Shown piece by piece: positions 1 through 6,856 of a stretch of DNA of 46,329 nt (its first letter is position 1; every line of letters starts with the position of its first letter). The stretch is from Clostridiales bacterium (GTDB taxonomy: Bacteria > Bacillota > Clostridia > Lachnospirales > Cellulosilyticaceae): positions 1-46,329 of the forward strand of contig DYCF01000041.1 of the NCBI GenBank assembly GCA_019418225.1, read 5' to 3'. A program made the translations under genes and the position numbers. The notes under the pieces are model-generated. The model saw only the letters and a program-made list of their open reading frames with translations. It was not told where the DNA came from and made no database searches.

Positions 1-26
1 TTATCATAGAAAGCTGTGTTAGGATT

Positions 27-326
27 TTAATTTACAGACTTTTCTTCACATCCTCTTTCAAAGGCTGACCATATATTTGTGATGTGGATAATAAGTTTAG
101 TATGCTTACCACGATCAACTTGAACTAATTTAATTTTACTTTTACCAAAGTCTTCAATAGAGTGTAGCTTTAATATAAAGTTACTAGAAATTAATGCCAT
201 TGTGAGCATACCTAAAACAAAGATACAAATATTCGTTATACCATCTTCTATAAGTACGGCTCTTTCAAATCCAAAGGTTGAAACCATCCAACGTGAGTAG
301 GGTTGAACCAACTGACTAAACATCAT
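27..326 (-). CDS. Hypothetical single-span membrane protein
   Basis: This 99-residue protein is not recognised. It has one clear hydrophobic segment at about residues 30-50, then a charged tail, so it is probably a single-pass membrane protein. The start has an AAAGGAG site 7 bases upstream. Its ATG overlaps the stop of the upstream XRE regulator gene, so the two are translationally coupled and form one minus-strand operon. A small membrane partner of a regulator is a reasonable reading of the arrangement, but nothing in the sequence gives a function. Confidence 0.55.
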   Translation of the reverse strand: MMFSQLVQPYSRWMVSTFGFERAVLIEDGITNICIFVLGMLTMALISSNFILKLHSIEDFGKSKIKLVQVDRGKHTKLIIHITNIWSAFERGCEEKSVN

Positions 327-709
327 GTAGTGTCTCCTTTATTGTAGTATTTTTGGGCTATCATTTTAAATTCTTCTAGCATTTCTTTTCTATCTTCATC
401 AGTTACGCCTTTTTTACTAGTAACCTCAGTAAATAGATGTCTAAGCTCAGGCATTTGCATAATCATATCTATTTCATCATTAGGAAGTTTGCCATATAAG
501 GCGAATAGCTCTTTTTTATCCACACCATACAAATCTGCTATTGCAACCAATGCTGCATCTGACGCAGGTCTTTCCCCTCTTTCAATTTGACTAATATAAT
601 TTCCTGACATATTTATTGCACGACCAACTTTAAAAACGGAAAGCTTTGTCGCTTTGCGAAGTTCTCTAAGTTTAGCACCAGCTATTTTCTTTTGTTCATT
701 TTTATCCAT
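323..709 (-). CDS. XRE-family HTH transcriptional regulator
   Basis: The 128-residue protein has an N-terminal lambda-repressor-like helix-turn-helix at about residues 10-66. The recognition stretch reads MSGNYISQIERGERPAS and is followed by the usual ADLYGVDKKELF helix. The C-terminal 60 residues are charged and helical, with no peptidase or sensor domain. Proteins of this type bind palindromic operators, often their own promoter. A GGAGG-like ribosome site precedes the ATG. It is co-transcribed with the small membrane protein that overlaps its stop. It lies in an accessory stretch and may be a mobile-element remnant. Confidence 0.85.
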   Translation of the reverse strand: MDKNEQKKIAGAKLRELRKATKLSVFKVGRAINMSGNYISQIERGERPASDAALVAIADLYGVDKKELFALYGKLPNDEIDMIMQMPELRHLFTEVTSKKGVTDEDRKEMLEEFKMIAQKYYNKGDTT

Positions 710-898
710 ACAAAGCCCTCCTTTGCTATGAGTAGTATTAGCTTGTGAGGTTTTTAATATACGTTTTGCATATTTTCCATAATGCGATTGATGGTTAATA
801 GGTGTATTATAATGCCATAAGAAGGATAAAGCACACGCATTAAGCGGGTGATTAAAATAGATTTACAATGAGAAAACATTAAGAGGGGTGTAACGTTT

Positions 899-1180
899 AT
901 GCATAAAGAATTTAAAGGTGTTAAAATCACAAGAAGATTACAAAGATATATAGGTTACGCAGAAAATAAATATAAAAAATTAAGCTTGTACGGGGAAGTA
1001 GATTTATGGGAAGTGCTTGCAGGATACAGTTTAATTATGGAACAACCAAAATGTATGCAAATGTTTATCTATGATTTAATTTGTGGTGAGTTTGTCCATT
1101 TTGGAGAGTATTCAGTTGTAAGGGATATAGATGGAGATATATATGTAAGAAAGTTAAATAAGCATAAAGTAAATATGTAG
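899..1180 (+). CDS. Hypothetical protein, 93 residues
   Basis: The family is not recognised. It starts at an ATG after a GAGGGGTGTAAC ribosome site. The N-terminus is basic (HKEFKGVKITRRLQRYIGYAENKYKK) and the rest is mixed, with no signal peptide and no membrane span. It stands alone, divergent from the XRE operon and followed by about 600 bases of non-coding and remnant sequence. It could be a small target of that regulator. Confidence 0.5.
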   Translation: MHKEFKGVKITRRLQRYIGYAENKYKKLSLYGEVDLWEVLAGYSLIMEQPKCMQMFIYDLICGEFVHFGEYSVVRDIDGDIYVRKLNKHKVNM

Positions 1181-1435
1181 AGATTTGTTTTAATATATAT
1201 GTGGAATTCCAGTAGAATAAATCATTAATTAAGCAGTTATAAATACTAATTCCAATTGAAAAGAATTAATAAAAAATTGCTATCAGTAAGCAATTATGGT
1301 ATTATTTTCTTTGTGATATACATCACAGTTAAAAATAGCAGTATTATTAAATATAAAATTTACTAATAACAATTCTCAACACCTTACACGTTTTGAACCT
1401 CAAAGTCTACACAGAACAATATGCTACACTCAAGG

Positions 1436-1501
1436 ATGCTTGATCTTCTTGAAGATGATGATGACGTTCAGAACGTGTATCACAATTGGGATGAAGAGTA
1501 A
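1436..1501 (+). pseudogene. C-terminal remnant of a YebC/PmpR (TACO1) protein
   Basis: The reading frame encodes MLDLLEDDDDVQNVYHNWDE plus one Glu and a stop. This is the diagnostic C-terminus of YebC/PmpR-family proteins, which typically end in LEDxDDVQNVYHN. Nothing upstream in this frame continues the family. A neighbouring frame just upstream (about 1392-1442) reads EQYATLKDA and may be the preceding piece behind a frameshift. Only about a tenth of a normal gene of 240 residues survives. There is no ribosome site, so it is a relic and not a peptide gene. Confidence 0.75.
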
Positions 1502-1573
1502 TCCTTTGATAGTCAAGGGATTGGTAAAAATATAGTTATAAAAATAGCGTCAGTGATGACGTACAAGGACTTT

Positions 1574-1628
1574 CAGTGATGATGTACAAACATGCTAAGT
1601 ATATCATCATTGGAGTTTTTTTTTTTTG
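1574..1628 (+). terminator. Intrinsic terminator downstream of the YebC remnant
   Basis: A 12-base stem (GTGATGATGTAC with GTATATCATCAT, two G-U pairs) is followed by TGGAG and a run of at least twelve T. It lies about 75 bases after the YebC remnant stop and probably is that gene's original terminator. The left arm belongs to an imperfect direct repeat: CAGTGATGACGTACAA at 1551 and CAGTGATGATGTACAA at 1574. Confidence 0.75.
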
Positions 1629-1753
1629 TCTAAAGGACTATTGTTAGAAAAGTTGCTTAACGACTATTTATTAGGAGTTCTTTAGCTATTTAGAGAATGT
1701 TGAAGTTACTTTGGAGACTTAATGTTAAAATCAGATTTTGTATAAAATATAAG

Positions 1754-1790
1754 AAGCACGGAGATTCAAACTCCGTGCTTTTATTATAGT
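1754..1790. terminator. Terminator hairpin, probably bidirectional
   Basis: A perfect 10-base stem (AAGCACGGAG / CTCCGTGCTT) with a 7-base loop is followed by TTATTATA on the plus strand and by CTTATATTTT on the minus strand. It lies 15-25 bases past the stop of the minus-strand Cys-rich ORF and most likely terminates it. Confidence 0.75.
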
Positions 1791-1804
1791 CTATGGCTAA
1801 TTGA

Positions 1805-2497
1805 TTAATCTTCTGATGTTGGGCAAGTATCACATTGACACTGTTGAACATCATTGTTATCTACATAATGTGCTATAGTTCTAATTCTAAAAGTTCTAGC
1901 TGCACATGCAGTAGCAGCTGTATCATCAATCATAAAGTTTACACAATGGCAATCTCTATCATTAGCACAGCTATTTCCTGTAGCTGTAGCTGGTAGTCTA
2001 ATAATTTTATGAGCAAAAGGTACTTCTGTTACACCATCACTTTGTAATTCCGTTACAAATATACCGACATTAATATCCTTTTTTTGACAAACAGGAGGCA
2101 TGTCGAGGTGTACAGCAAGTCTTCTTCCATATGAAAGTAGGGTAGGTGTTACCGTTTGTTCTACATAGTCTTCACATGAACTATCAATAACAGCTTCTTC
2201 GTAATCATTATTACAAGTTTCACAACATGTAGTTGTGCTTGTAGGGCAAGTGTTTGCTGTTTTAGTTGATGGCTGAATGATATCGGATGATTTAGGTTCA
2301 CCATTAACTACATAATATACTGTTAATTTTGTTGCGAAAATAGCCACATTAGCATTTCCAGTATAAAGTGATTTAAATGTTAATGTTTTTGTACGCGTAG
2401 TTATAAGACTGCCAAAATCCCATGAGCCTTTTCCAGTAGCAGCAACATAACTAAGAGAATATGCCAAGTACAACGTCAACCACCTATTATATAACAT
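1805..2497 (-). CDS. Cys-rich repetitive protein, N-terminus probably artificial
   Basis: The frame is open for 230 residues and the family is not recognised. It has about 16 cysteines, clustered as CPTSTTTCCETC near residue 85 and CQCDTC near the C-terminus, and a Thr/Ser-rich body. Related layouts (VAATGKGSWDFGSL, TKTLTFKSLYTGNANV) suggest a beta-rich surface or spore-coat-like protein, which is inference. The first 15 or so residues are antisense to a DUF2500-like coding fragment that begins at 2461. The natural start has therefore probably been lost at a recombination junction near 2445-2461, and the gene is likely 5'-truncated. Confidence 0.5.
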   Translation of the reverse strand: MLYNRWLTLYLAYSLSYVAATGKGSWDFGSLITTRTKTLTFKSLYTGNANVAIFATKLTVYYVVNGEPKSSDIIQPSTKTANTCPTSTTTCCETCNNDYEEAVIDSSCEDYVEQTVTPTLLSYGRRLAVHLDMPPVCQKKDINVGIFVTELQSDGVTEVPFAHKIIRLPATATGNSCANDRDCHCVNFMIDDTAATACAARTFRIRTIAHYVDNNDVQQCQCDTCPTSED

Positions 2498-2631
2498 TCG
2501 AAGTTGAAAGTGGGGATCGAATGGAATTTATAGTACAGGGGCAAGAGTATGGCATGTTGGTAGAACAAGATCGAGGAAAGTTAACTTTTCAAGGGACACG
2601 TTATCTTGGATTTGTGCGTAATTTAGATTAG
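2461..2631 (+). pseudogene. C-terminal half of a DUF2500-like protein
   Basis: An open frame of 56 codons encodes YYITFEVESGDRMEFIVQG, then EYGMLVEQDRGKLTFQGTRY. This matches the conserved C-terminal half of DUF2500-type small membrane proteins (YYVTFE..GDR.EF.V...Y..L..GD.G.L..QGTR). The N-terminal membrane segment expected for the family is missing. Upstream in frame is a TAA codon, after which the sequence belongs to the antisense Cys-rich ORF. There is no convincing ribosome site, so it is a 5'-truncated remnant. Confidence 0.7.
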
Positions 2632-2766
2632 GCTATCATCAATAAATTTATATAATAAAGCGGCCTTAGAGCTTGTAGTATTTAAGTATATTTGCCAAGG
2701 CATGGACATAAAATAAGCTATCAGTAAGTCGTAAGATAGGAGACCAATCCATAAGGAGGGAATAAG

Positions 2767-3156
2767 ATGACAAGACTTAAATTATTAGGCGGTGTTGTAG
2801 GTTTTGTATTAATGTCAGTAGTGGCTATGGCAAATGTGGCACTAGAAGAGCATGGCAAGGTTAATATAAGTAAGATGGATGAGAAAGAGGAAGACGATGA
2901 AGCATATCAAGTAAATGAAAATGGTGAAACCTATGGCACTAATAATCCTGAGCTAGGTTATGAACCAGATTTAATGGCAGCCATCGGGGAAAATGGCGTA
3001 TATGGATATGTTAGATCGGAAGATTTAGCGGGGATTGACTTTAAGACACCAGAAGAAGCTATTGAATGGCAAAATAGTAGGCCAGGAGTGAGGGAAATTC
3101 CTGTTTACGATCAAGAAGGAGAAGAAGTAATTGATACATTTAGAATAAGTGAGTAA
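2767..3156 (+). CDS. Secreted acidic protein, BlaR1/M56-tail-like
   Basis: The 129-residue protein has an N-terminal signal peptide (residues 1-22, ending VVAMA) and a very acidic mature part. The segment QVNENGETYGTNNPELGYEP, then DLMAAIGENGVYGYVRSEDL and PEEAIEWQNSRPGVREIPVY, resembles a domain found in many Firmicute secreted proteins. There it often sits at the C-terminus of M56/BlaR1-like proteins. No function is known to me. A strong AAGGAGGG site lies 7 bases before the ATG. It forms a single-gene unit closed by the terminator at 3241. Confidence 0.65.
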   Translation: MTRLKLLGGVVGFVLMSVVAMANVALEEHGKVNISKMDEKEEDDEAYQVNENGETYGTNNPELGYEPDLMAAIGENGVYGYVRSEDLAGIDFKTPEEAIEWQNSRPGVREIPVYDQEGEEVIDTFRISE

Positions 3157-3240
3157 TTTTTAAAAGAGGAATAGAGGAGAGAAGAAAAGTAAAATGAATT
3201 AAAGATATAGATTAAAAATAGATAGAGTTATGCGTACTAG

Positions 3241-3278
3241 AAAAGCGACATTCCTAATAGTTTGGAAGGTCGCTTTTT
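3241..3278 (+). terminator. Intrinsic terminator
   Basis: AAAAGCGACATTCC pairs with GGAAGGTCGCTTTTT, with one internal mismatch and a short AT loop, followed by a T tract. It ends the transcript of the secreted acidic protein and separates it from the biotin locus. Confidence 0.85.
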
Positions 3279-3376
3279 GATTATGCAATTGAGCCATGAG
3301 ATTGAGGTGGTGTTTTATACTTTCTGTATGCCTAAAGCGGTATATTATAGAAGTTGTTAAGGGGTTCATGTGAAGT

Positions 3377-3410
3377 ATTGTAAACTCAATATAATATTTA
3401 AGTTGACAAT
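3377..3410 (+). promoter_or_regulatory. BirA-type biotin operator
   Basis: ATTGTAAACT at 3377-3386 and AGTTGACAAT at 3401-3410 form an inverted repeat (9 of 10 positions) with a 14-base spacer. This is the layout of Firmicute BirA sites (TTGTAAAC or TTGTTAAC arms, 14-16 bases apart). It lies 55 bases before the next ATG, upstream of a membrane protein and a BioW-BioF fusion, so biotin-dependent repression of that operon is the natural inference. Confidence 0.8.
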
Positions 3411-3464
3411 TGCTAAAGAGTATTTTATCATAATTTTATAAAAAATGATAAAAAAGGGGACGGG

Positions 3465-4007
3465 ATGATGAAAAATAAAGAAAAAGTATATGGCATGGTT
3501 TTAAATGCTATATTAGGGGTATTGTTGGCAATTTCAGGAATGATTAAAATGCCCGCTTTTATTCCTGGAGCAGAATTTCAGCTTTCAGCGCCCTTAGCAG
3601 TTGTGTTGGCGGCGTGTTTTGGATTTAAAAGGTATTTCATTACAGGAATTATTGCAAGTACGCTAAATTTTGCACTAGGTACCCATACGATTGTTAATAT
3701 TATTGTTTCTTTAGTATTTAGGGTTGTGGCAGGTGGAATAATTGAGATTTTTAAACCCAATTTGCTTTCTTTAAGTATAAGTGGCCCTGTAGGGACATTA
3801 ATGGCACGTATGATATTAGCTGTTATTCTGAATGTAAGTGCATGGACGCTCATTATAGGGGCAATACCAGGAATGATTTTTACAGCTGTTGGGGCAAATG
3901 TTTTATATCCTATCATATATAAAATTGTAAGGATTACGGTGTTTAAAAGATATCTTAAGAGGAAAGATTCTACTAAAGAAATGGGGAGAGCATATGACAT
4001 TATATAG
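3465..4007 (+). CDS. Biotin-regulon membrane protein, possible ECF S component
   Basis: The 180-residue protein is very hydrophobic, with about five or six membrane spans, and ends in a short basic tail. Its size and topology fit the substrate-binding S component of an energy-coupling-factor transporter. I do not see the usual BioY signature, so it is not a plain biotin importer on sequence alone. It follows the BirA-type operator, and its last 14 bases overlap the start of the BioW-BioF gene, so the two are translationally coupled. Uptake of pimelate or another biotin precursor, or a membrane partner for BioW, is inference from context. The ATG has a GGGACGGGATG-type ribosome site. Confidence 0.65.
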   Translation: MMKNKEKVYGMVLNAILGVLLAISGMIKMPAFIPGAEFQLSAPLAVVLAACFGFKRYFITGIIASTLNFALGTHTIVNIIVSLVFRVVAGGIIEIFKPNLLSLSISGPVGTLMARMILAVILNVSAWTLIIGAIPGMIFTAVGANVLYPIIYKIVRITVFKRYLKRKDSTKEMGRAYDII

Positions 4008-5916
4008 TGTAAAAATGAGAGGTGCGCGTCAGGAAAAAGAAAAGTCTATACATATTTCGGGGGCTGAAAAACTTGTGTCAGAAAAAAATTTAGTAGCATG
4101 TACAAGTGCATTTTTAGATCGGGCATTATATCATTCGAAGGGACAAGCTGATTTTATTAATTTAAAGGTAGAAAAGGTAGCACATGAAGAAATCTTATAT
4201 TTAGAGGCATTACCTGTAAGTACTATTGTAGTTAACAATCCTCTAGAAGGTACTTGGAAGCTTAAGTCATTATTAGAAGAAATAGATGTGCCACATGTAG
4301 AGGTTATTTTAGAAAAAATGCAAGAAACCTATGGTATGCGAGGGGCGATGCTTTTAAATGTCGATACAATGCAACGTCTAGAGCCAGATGAAGAAAGAGG
4401 ATTAAGAGCAACTTATATGGATCAAGAAGAAATGCAAGGGCGCTTTCCGGCTTATAAGAATCATTTTCAAGAAGCCTTGGTATTAGCGACTAAAGTTGCA
4501 CATGCACCAGGTATTATTGCAGAAATTTGCATTTCAGATGATCCTGATTATGTAACGGGTTATATTGCAAGTGCTACACTAGGTTATGTACGCATTAGTC
4601 AGTTAAAAGAAAAGGGAAGTCCGAATGGTGGGCGTATATTCCTATATAAAGGGAGCCAAGATGAAGTACCAGCATGTATTCATTATTTGGAAAAACAAAA
4701 AGTCATTGTAAAAAATATGCCTCAGAAGAATACAATCTCTAGTCCTAATATTTTAAAAAAAGATAAATGGGAAAGGCTTGAAGCAGAAATTAAGGGATTA
4801 AAGCAAAAAGAACTTTATAGGCAAATGCGCGAGCTCGAAAGTGCACAAAGTGCGTATGTAACTTATAAGGGAAGACAGGTTTTAATGTTGGCGTCAAATA
4901 GTTATCTAGATTTATGCAATGAGACACGTATCAAAGCCTTTGCAGCTGAAGCTTTACAAAAATATGGGGTCGGTTCAGGTGGTGCAAGACTTACAACAGG
5001 GAATACAACATTATATAGAATGTTGGAAGAACGATTAGCGCAGTTTAAAGGAACAGAGGCAGCCTTGTTATTTAATACAGGATATATGGCAAATGTGGGG
5101 ATTATTACAGCTTTATGTGATAAGCAAAGTGTTATTTTTAGTGATGCATTAAATCATGCGAGCATTATAGATGGGGCGAGGTTAAGTGGTGCTAAAATCA
5201 TTATATATGCCCATAATGATATGGCAGATTTAGAAGAGAAAGTGAAAGCCAATCCTTGCGAGAAGGGGCTTATAGTAAGCGATGCTGTTTTTAGTATGGA
5301 TGGTGATATTGTTAACTTGCCTTTGCTTGTTAAGATTGCAAAAAAGTATGGTTTATTCTCTATGATTGATGAAGCCCATGCAACAGGCGTGATAGGGGAA
5401 GGTGGCAAAGGTATTGTCAGTTATTATAAAGATGAGGCTATGCCAGATATTTTGATGGGAACTTTAAGTAAGGCTCTCGGTAGTGAAGGAGGATTTGTAT
5501 GTGGATCTAAGCTTTTGATTGATTATTTACGCAATAAAGCAAGAAGTTTTATTTTTTCCACAGCACTTGCACCTGTAAATGTGGCGGCAGCACTTAAGGC
5601 ATTAGAAATCATAGAAGCGGAACCTTGGCGTGTAAAAAAACTTCAAGAAAATGTTAGCTATTTCTGTGAGATGCTTAAAAAACAAGGTGTTTCAGCCGTC
5701 TCATCAACAGCTATTATTCCTATTCATATTGGTGATGCAAAAAAAGCCTGTGAAATAGCAAATCAACTATTGGATGAAGGCTATTATGTTTCAGCTATTC
5801 GTTATCCTACAGTTAAACAAGGAGAAGCAAGACTTCGCATTGCCCTTATGGCAACGCATACAAAAGAAGTATTAGATGAAGTAGCACATGTTATTGCAAA
5901 AGCTATAAACTCATAA
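3994..5916 (+). CDS. bioWF: Fused 6-carboxyhexanoate-CoA ligase / 8-amino-7-oxononanoate synthase (BioW-BioF)
   Basis: The 640-residue protein covers two consecutive steps of biotin synthesis. Residues 1 to about 245 are BioW, which activates pimelate to pimeloyl-CoA (YSVKMRGARQEKEKSIHISGAEKLV, later AHAPGIIAEICISDDPDYVTGYIA). Residues from about 255 to the end are BioF, the PLP enzyme that joins pimeloyl-CoA and alanine. It has SNSYLDL, GSGGARLTTG, DEAHATG (D459, H462) and the PLP lysine K493 in TLSKALGSEGG. It is a fusion and not two genes: the frame runs through with a helical linker near residue 250. The gene overlaps the membrane protein before it and lies under the BirA-type operator. 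The rest of the biotin genes are not in the window. Confidence 0.93.
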   Translation: MTLYSVKMRGARQEKEKSIHISGAEKLVSEKNLVACTSAFLDRALYHSKGQADFINLKVEKVAHEEILYLEALPVSTIVVNNPLEGTWKLKSLLEEIDVPHVEVILEKMQETYGMRGAMLLNVDTMQRLEPDEERGLRATYMDQEEMQGRFPAYKNHFQEALVLATKVAHAPGIIAEICISDDPDYVTGYIASATLGYVRISQLKEKGSPNGGRIFLYKGSQDEVPACIHYLEKQKVIVKNMPQKNTISSPNILKKDKWERLEAEIKGLKQKELYRQMRELESAQSAYVTYKGRQVLMLASNSYLDLCNETRIKAFAAEALQKYGVGSGGARLTTGNTTLYRMLEERLAQFKGTEAALLFNTGYMANVGIITALCDKQSVIFSDALNHASIIDGARLSGAKIIIYAHNDMADLEEKVKANPCEKGLIVSDAVFSMDGDIVNLPLLVKIAKKYGLFSMIDEAHATGVIGEGGKGIVSYYKDEAMPDILMGTLSKALGSEGGFVCGSKLLIDYLRNKARSFIFSTALAPVNVAAALKALEIIEAEPWRVKKLQENVSYFCEMLKKQGVSAVSSTAIIPIHIGDAKKACEIANQLLDEGYYVSAIRYPTVKQGEARLRIALMATHTKEVLDEVAHVIAKAINS

Positions 5917-6000
5917 ATAAATGGAAACTATTGTATCTCATAGAATTTTAGAAGAAAGGCAAAATAAAAGGGTAAATTTATTTAAGGAGATGATCCCCTT

Positions 6001-6204
6001 ATGAAAGAGGAAAAAATAGAGATTCGTGCTTTATCTAAATCTCAAGCTAAAAATCAATTACTTAATTCATTAGAAAAGATAGAGGGTGTAAAACATGCTT
6101 CTATTGATAGTTCAGGTGAAGTAGTAAAGGTTACTTATGATAGTCCAGCAAGTGCCCAGCAAATTGAGCATTGTATATATGGCGCAGGCAATAAAATTAA
6201 ATAA
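6001..6204 (+). CDS. Small HMA-fold-like protein without CxxC
   Basis: The 67-residue protein has the spacing of a heavy-metal-associated (ferredoxin-like) domain: LLNSLEKIEGVKHASID, then VKVTYDSPASAQQIEHCIYGAG. The metal-binding CxxC between the first strand and helix is absent, so copper-chaperone activity is unlikely. A near-perfect AAGGAGATGATC ribosome site precedes the ATG. It follows BioW-BioF by 84 bases and may be read through from it. Function unknown. Confidence 0.6.
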   Translation: MKEEKIEIRALSKSQAKNQLLNSLEKIEGVKHASIDSSGEVVKVTYDSPASAQQIEHCIYGAGNKIK

Positions 6205-6216
6205 ATAAGGTCAGTT

Positions 6217-6252
6217 AAAGAGCACTAGAAGTTAATTCATAGTGCTTTTTGT
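6217..6252 (+). terminator. Intrinsic terminator
   Basis: AGCACTA pairs with TAGTGCT around a 12-base loop, followed by TTTTTG. It lies 12 bases past the stop of the small HMA-like gene and probably ends the biotin transcript. Confidence 0.7.
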
Positions 6253-6331
6253 TTGCTAATGTTTAGATTATGGAATAATATATATCTTATAATACTTTAT
6301 TAAATTATAAGACATTCAGTTGGGGGGAACT

Positions 6332-6706
6332 ATGGAACTTAAAGTAATTCATGAAGATTTTACAGTATGCCAAATTAAAGACACAAAAGAAGTAAAGTTT
6401 GAAGATGATTTTTGCTTTCTTTTAAAAACAGATGAGGAATTATCACTTGTTTGCAAGACGCTATTTGTACCAAGTAATACTATAAATAGGGAAGATGGTT
6501 GGAAAGCTTTTCGCATCGAAGGTGTTTTAGACTTTTCACTCATTGGTATTTTGTCAAAGATAGCAACGGTGTTAGCTGAAAATAAGATTGGAATTTTTGC
6601 AGTATCTACTTTTAATACGGATTATATATTAGTTAAGGAAGAAAACTTTAAAAAAGCTTTAGTTGCTTTAGAAGAAGCTGGATATAGCATAAGAAAAGGT
6701 GAATGA
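6332..6706 (+). CDS. ACT-domain (CASTOR-type) protein
   Basis: The 124-residue protein belongs to a family of stand-alone double-ACT proteins. The C-terminal ACT unit is clear: WKAFRIEGVLDFSLIGILSK, then IATVLAENKIGIFAVSTFNTDYILV. Such proteins bind amino acids or similar small ligands, and no ligand can be read from the sequence. I start at ATG 6332, after the GGGGGG ribosome site, and not at TTG 6320, which would place that site inside the gene. It is a single-gene unit. Confidence 0.8.
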   Translation: MELKVIHEDFTVCQIKDTKEVKFEDDFCFLLKTDEELSLVCKTLFVPSNTINREDGWKAFRIEGVLDFSLIGILSKIATVLAENKIGIFAVSTFNTDYILVKEENFKKALVALEEAGYSIRKGE

Positions 6707-6756
6707 GAAGGCTGAAAATAAAGTGACATTTTTAAGATAATATAATTTATCATCAT

Positions 6757-6795
6757 AAAAGGCTTCTAATTGTAACATGTTGGGAGCTTTTGTTG
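6757..6795 (+). terminator. Probable terminator before the GH5 gene
   Basis: AAAAGGCTTCTAA pairs imperfectly with TTGGGAGCTTTT, followed by TGTTGT. It lies about 50 bases after the ACT gene stop. The stem has mismatches and the T tract is weak. Confidence 0.5.
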
Positions 6796-6856
6796 TATTT
6801 ACAAATTCTCTAATTTACAATATATTCTGAAATATAATAATAGGAGGCGTTGTGTA

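Larger units (their letters stand above)
1180..1804. other. Long non-coding stretch with gene remnants
   Basis: About 620 bases lie between the ORF ending at 1180 and the Cys-rich ORF. They hold the YebC C-terminal remnant, the terminator at 1574-1628 and a second terminator at 1754-1790. No intact gene, tRNA or repeat array is visible. The AT-rich part at 1190-1380 shows nothing I can name. Confidence 0.6.

Noticed and set aside
3578..4000. 140-codon ORF antisense to the biotin membrane protein
   Set aside because: It is a shadow of the membrane gene. The plus strand has the operator, ribosome site and coupling to BioW-BioF.
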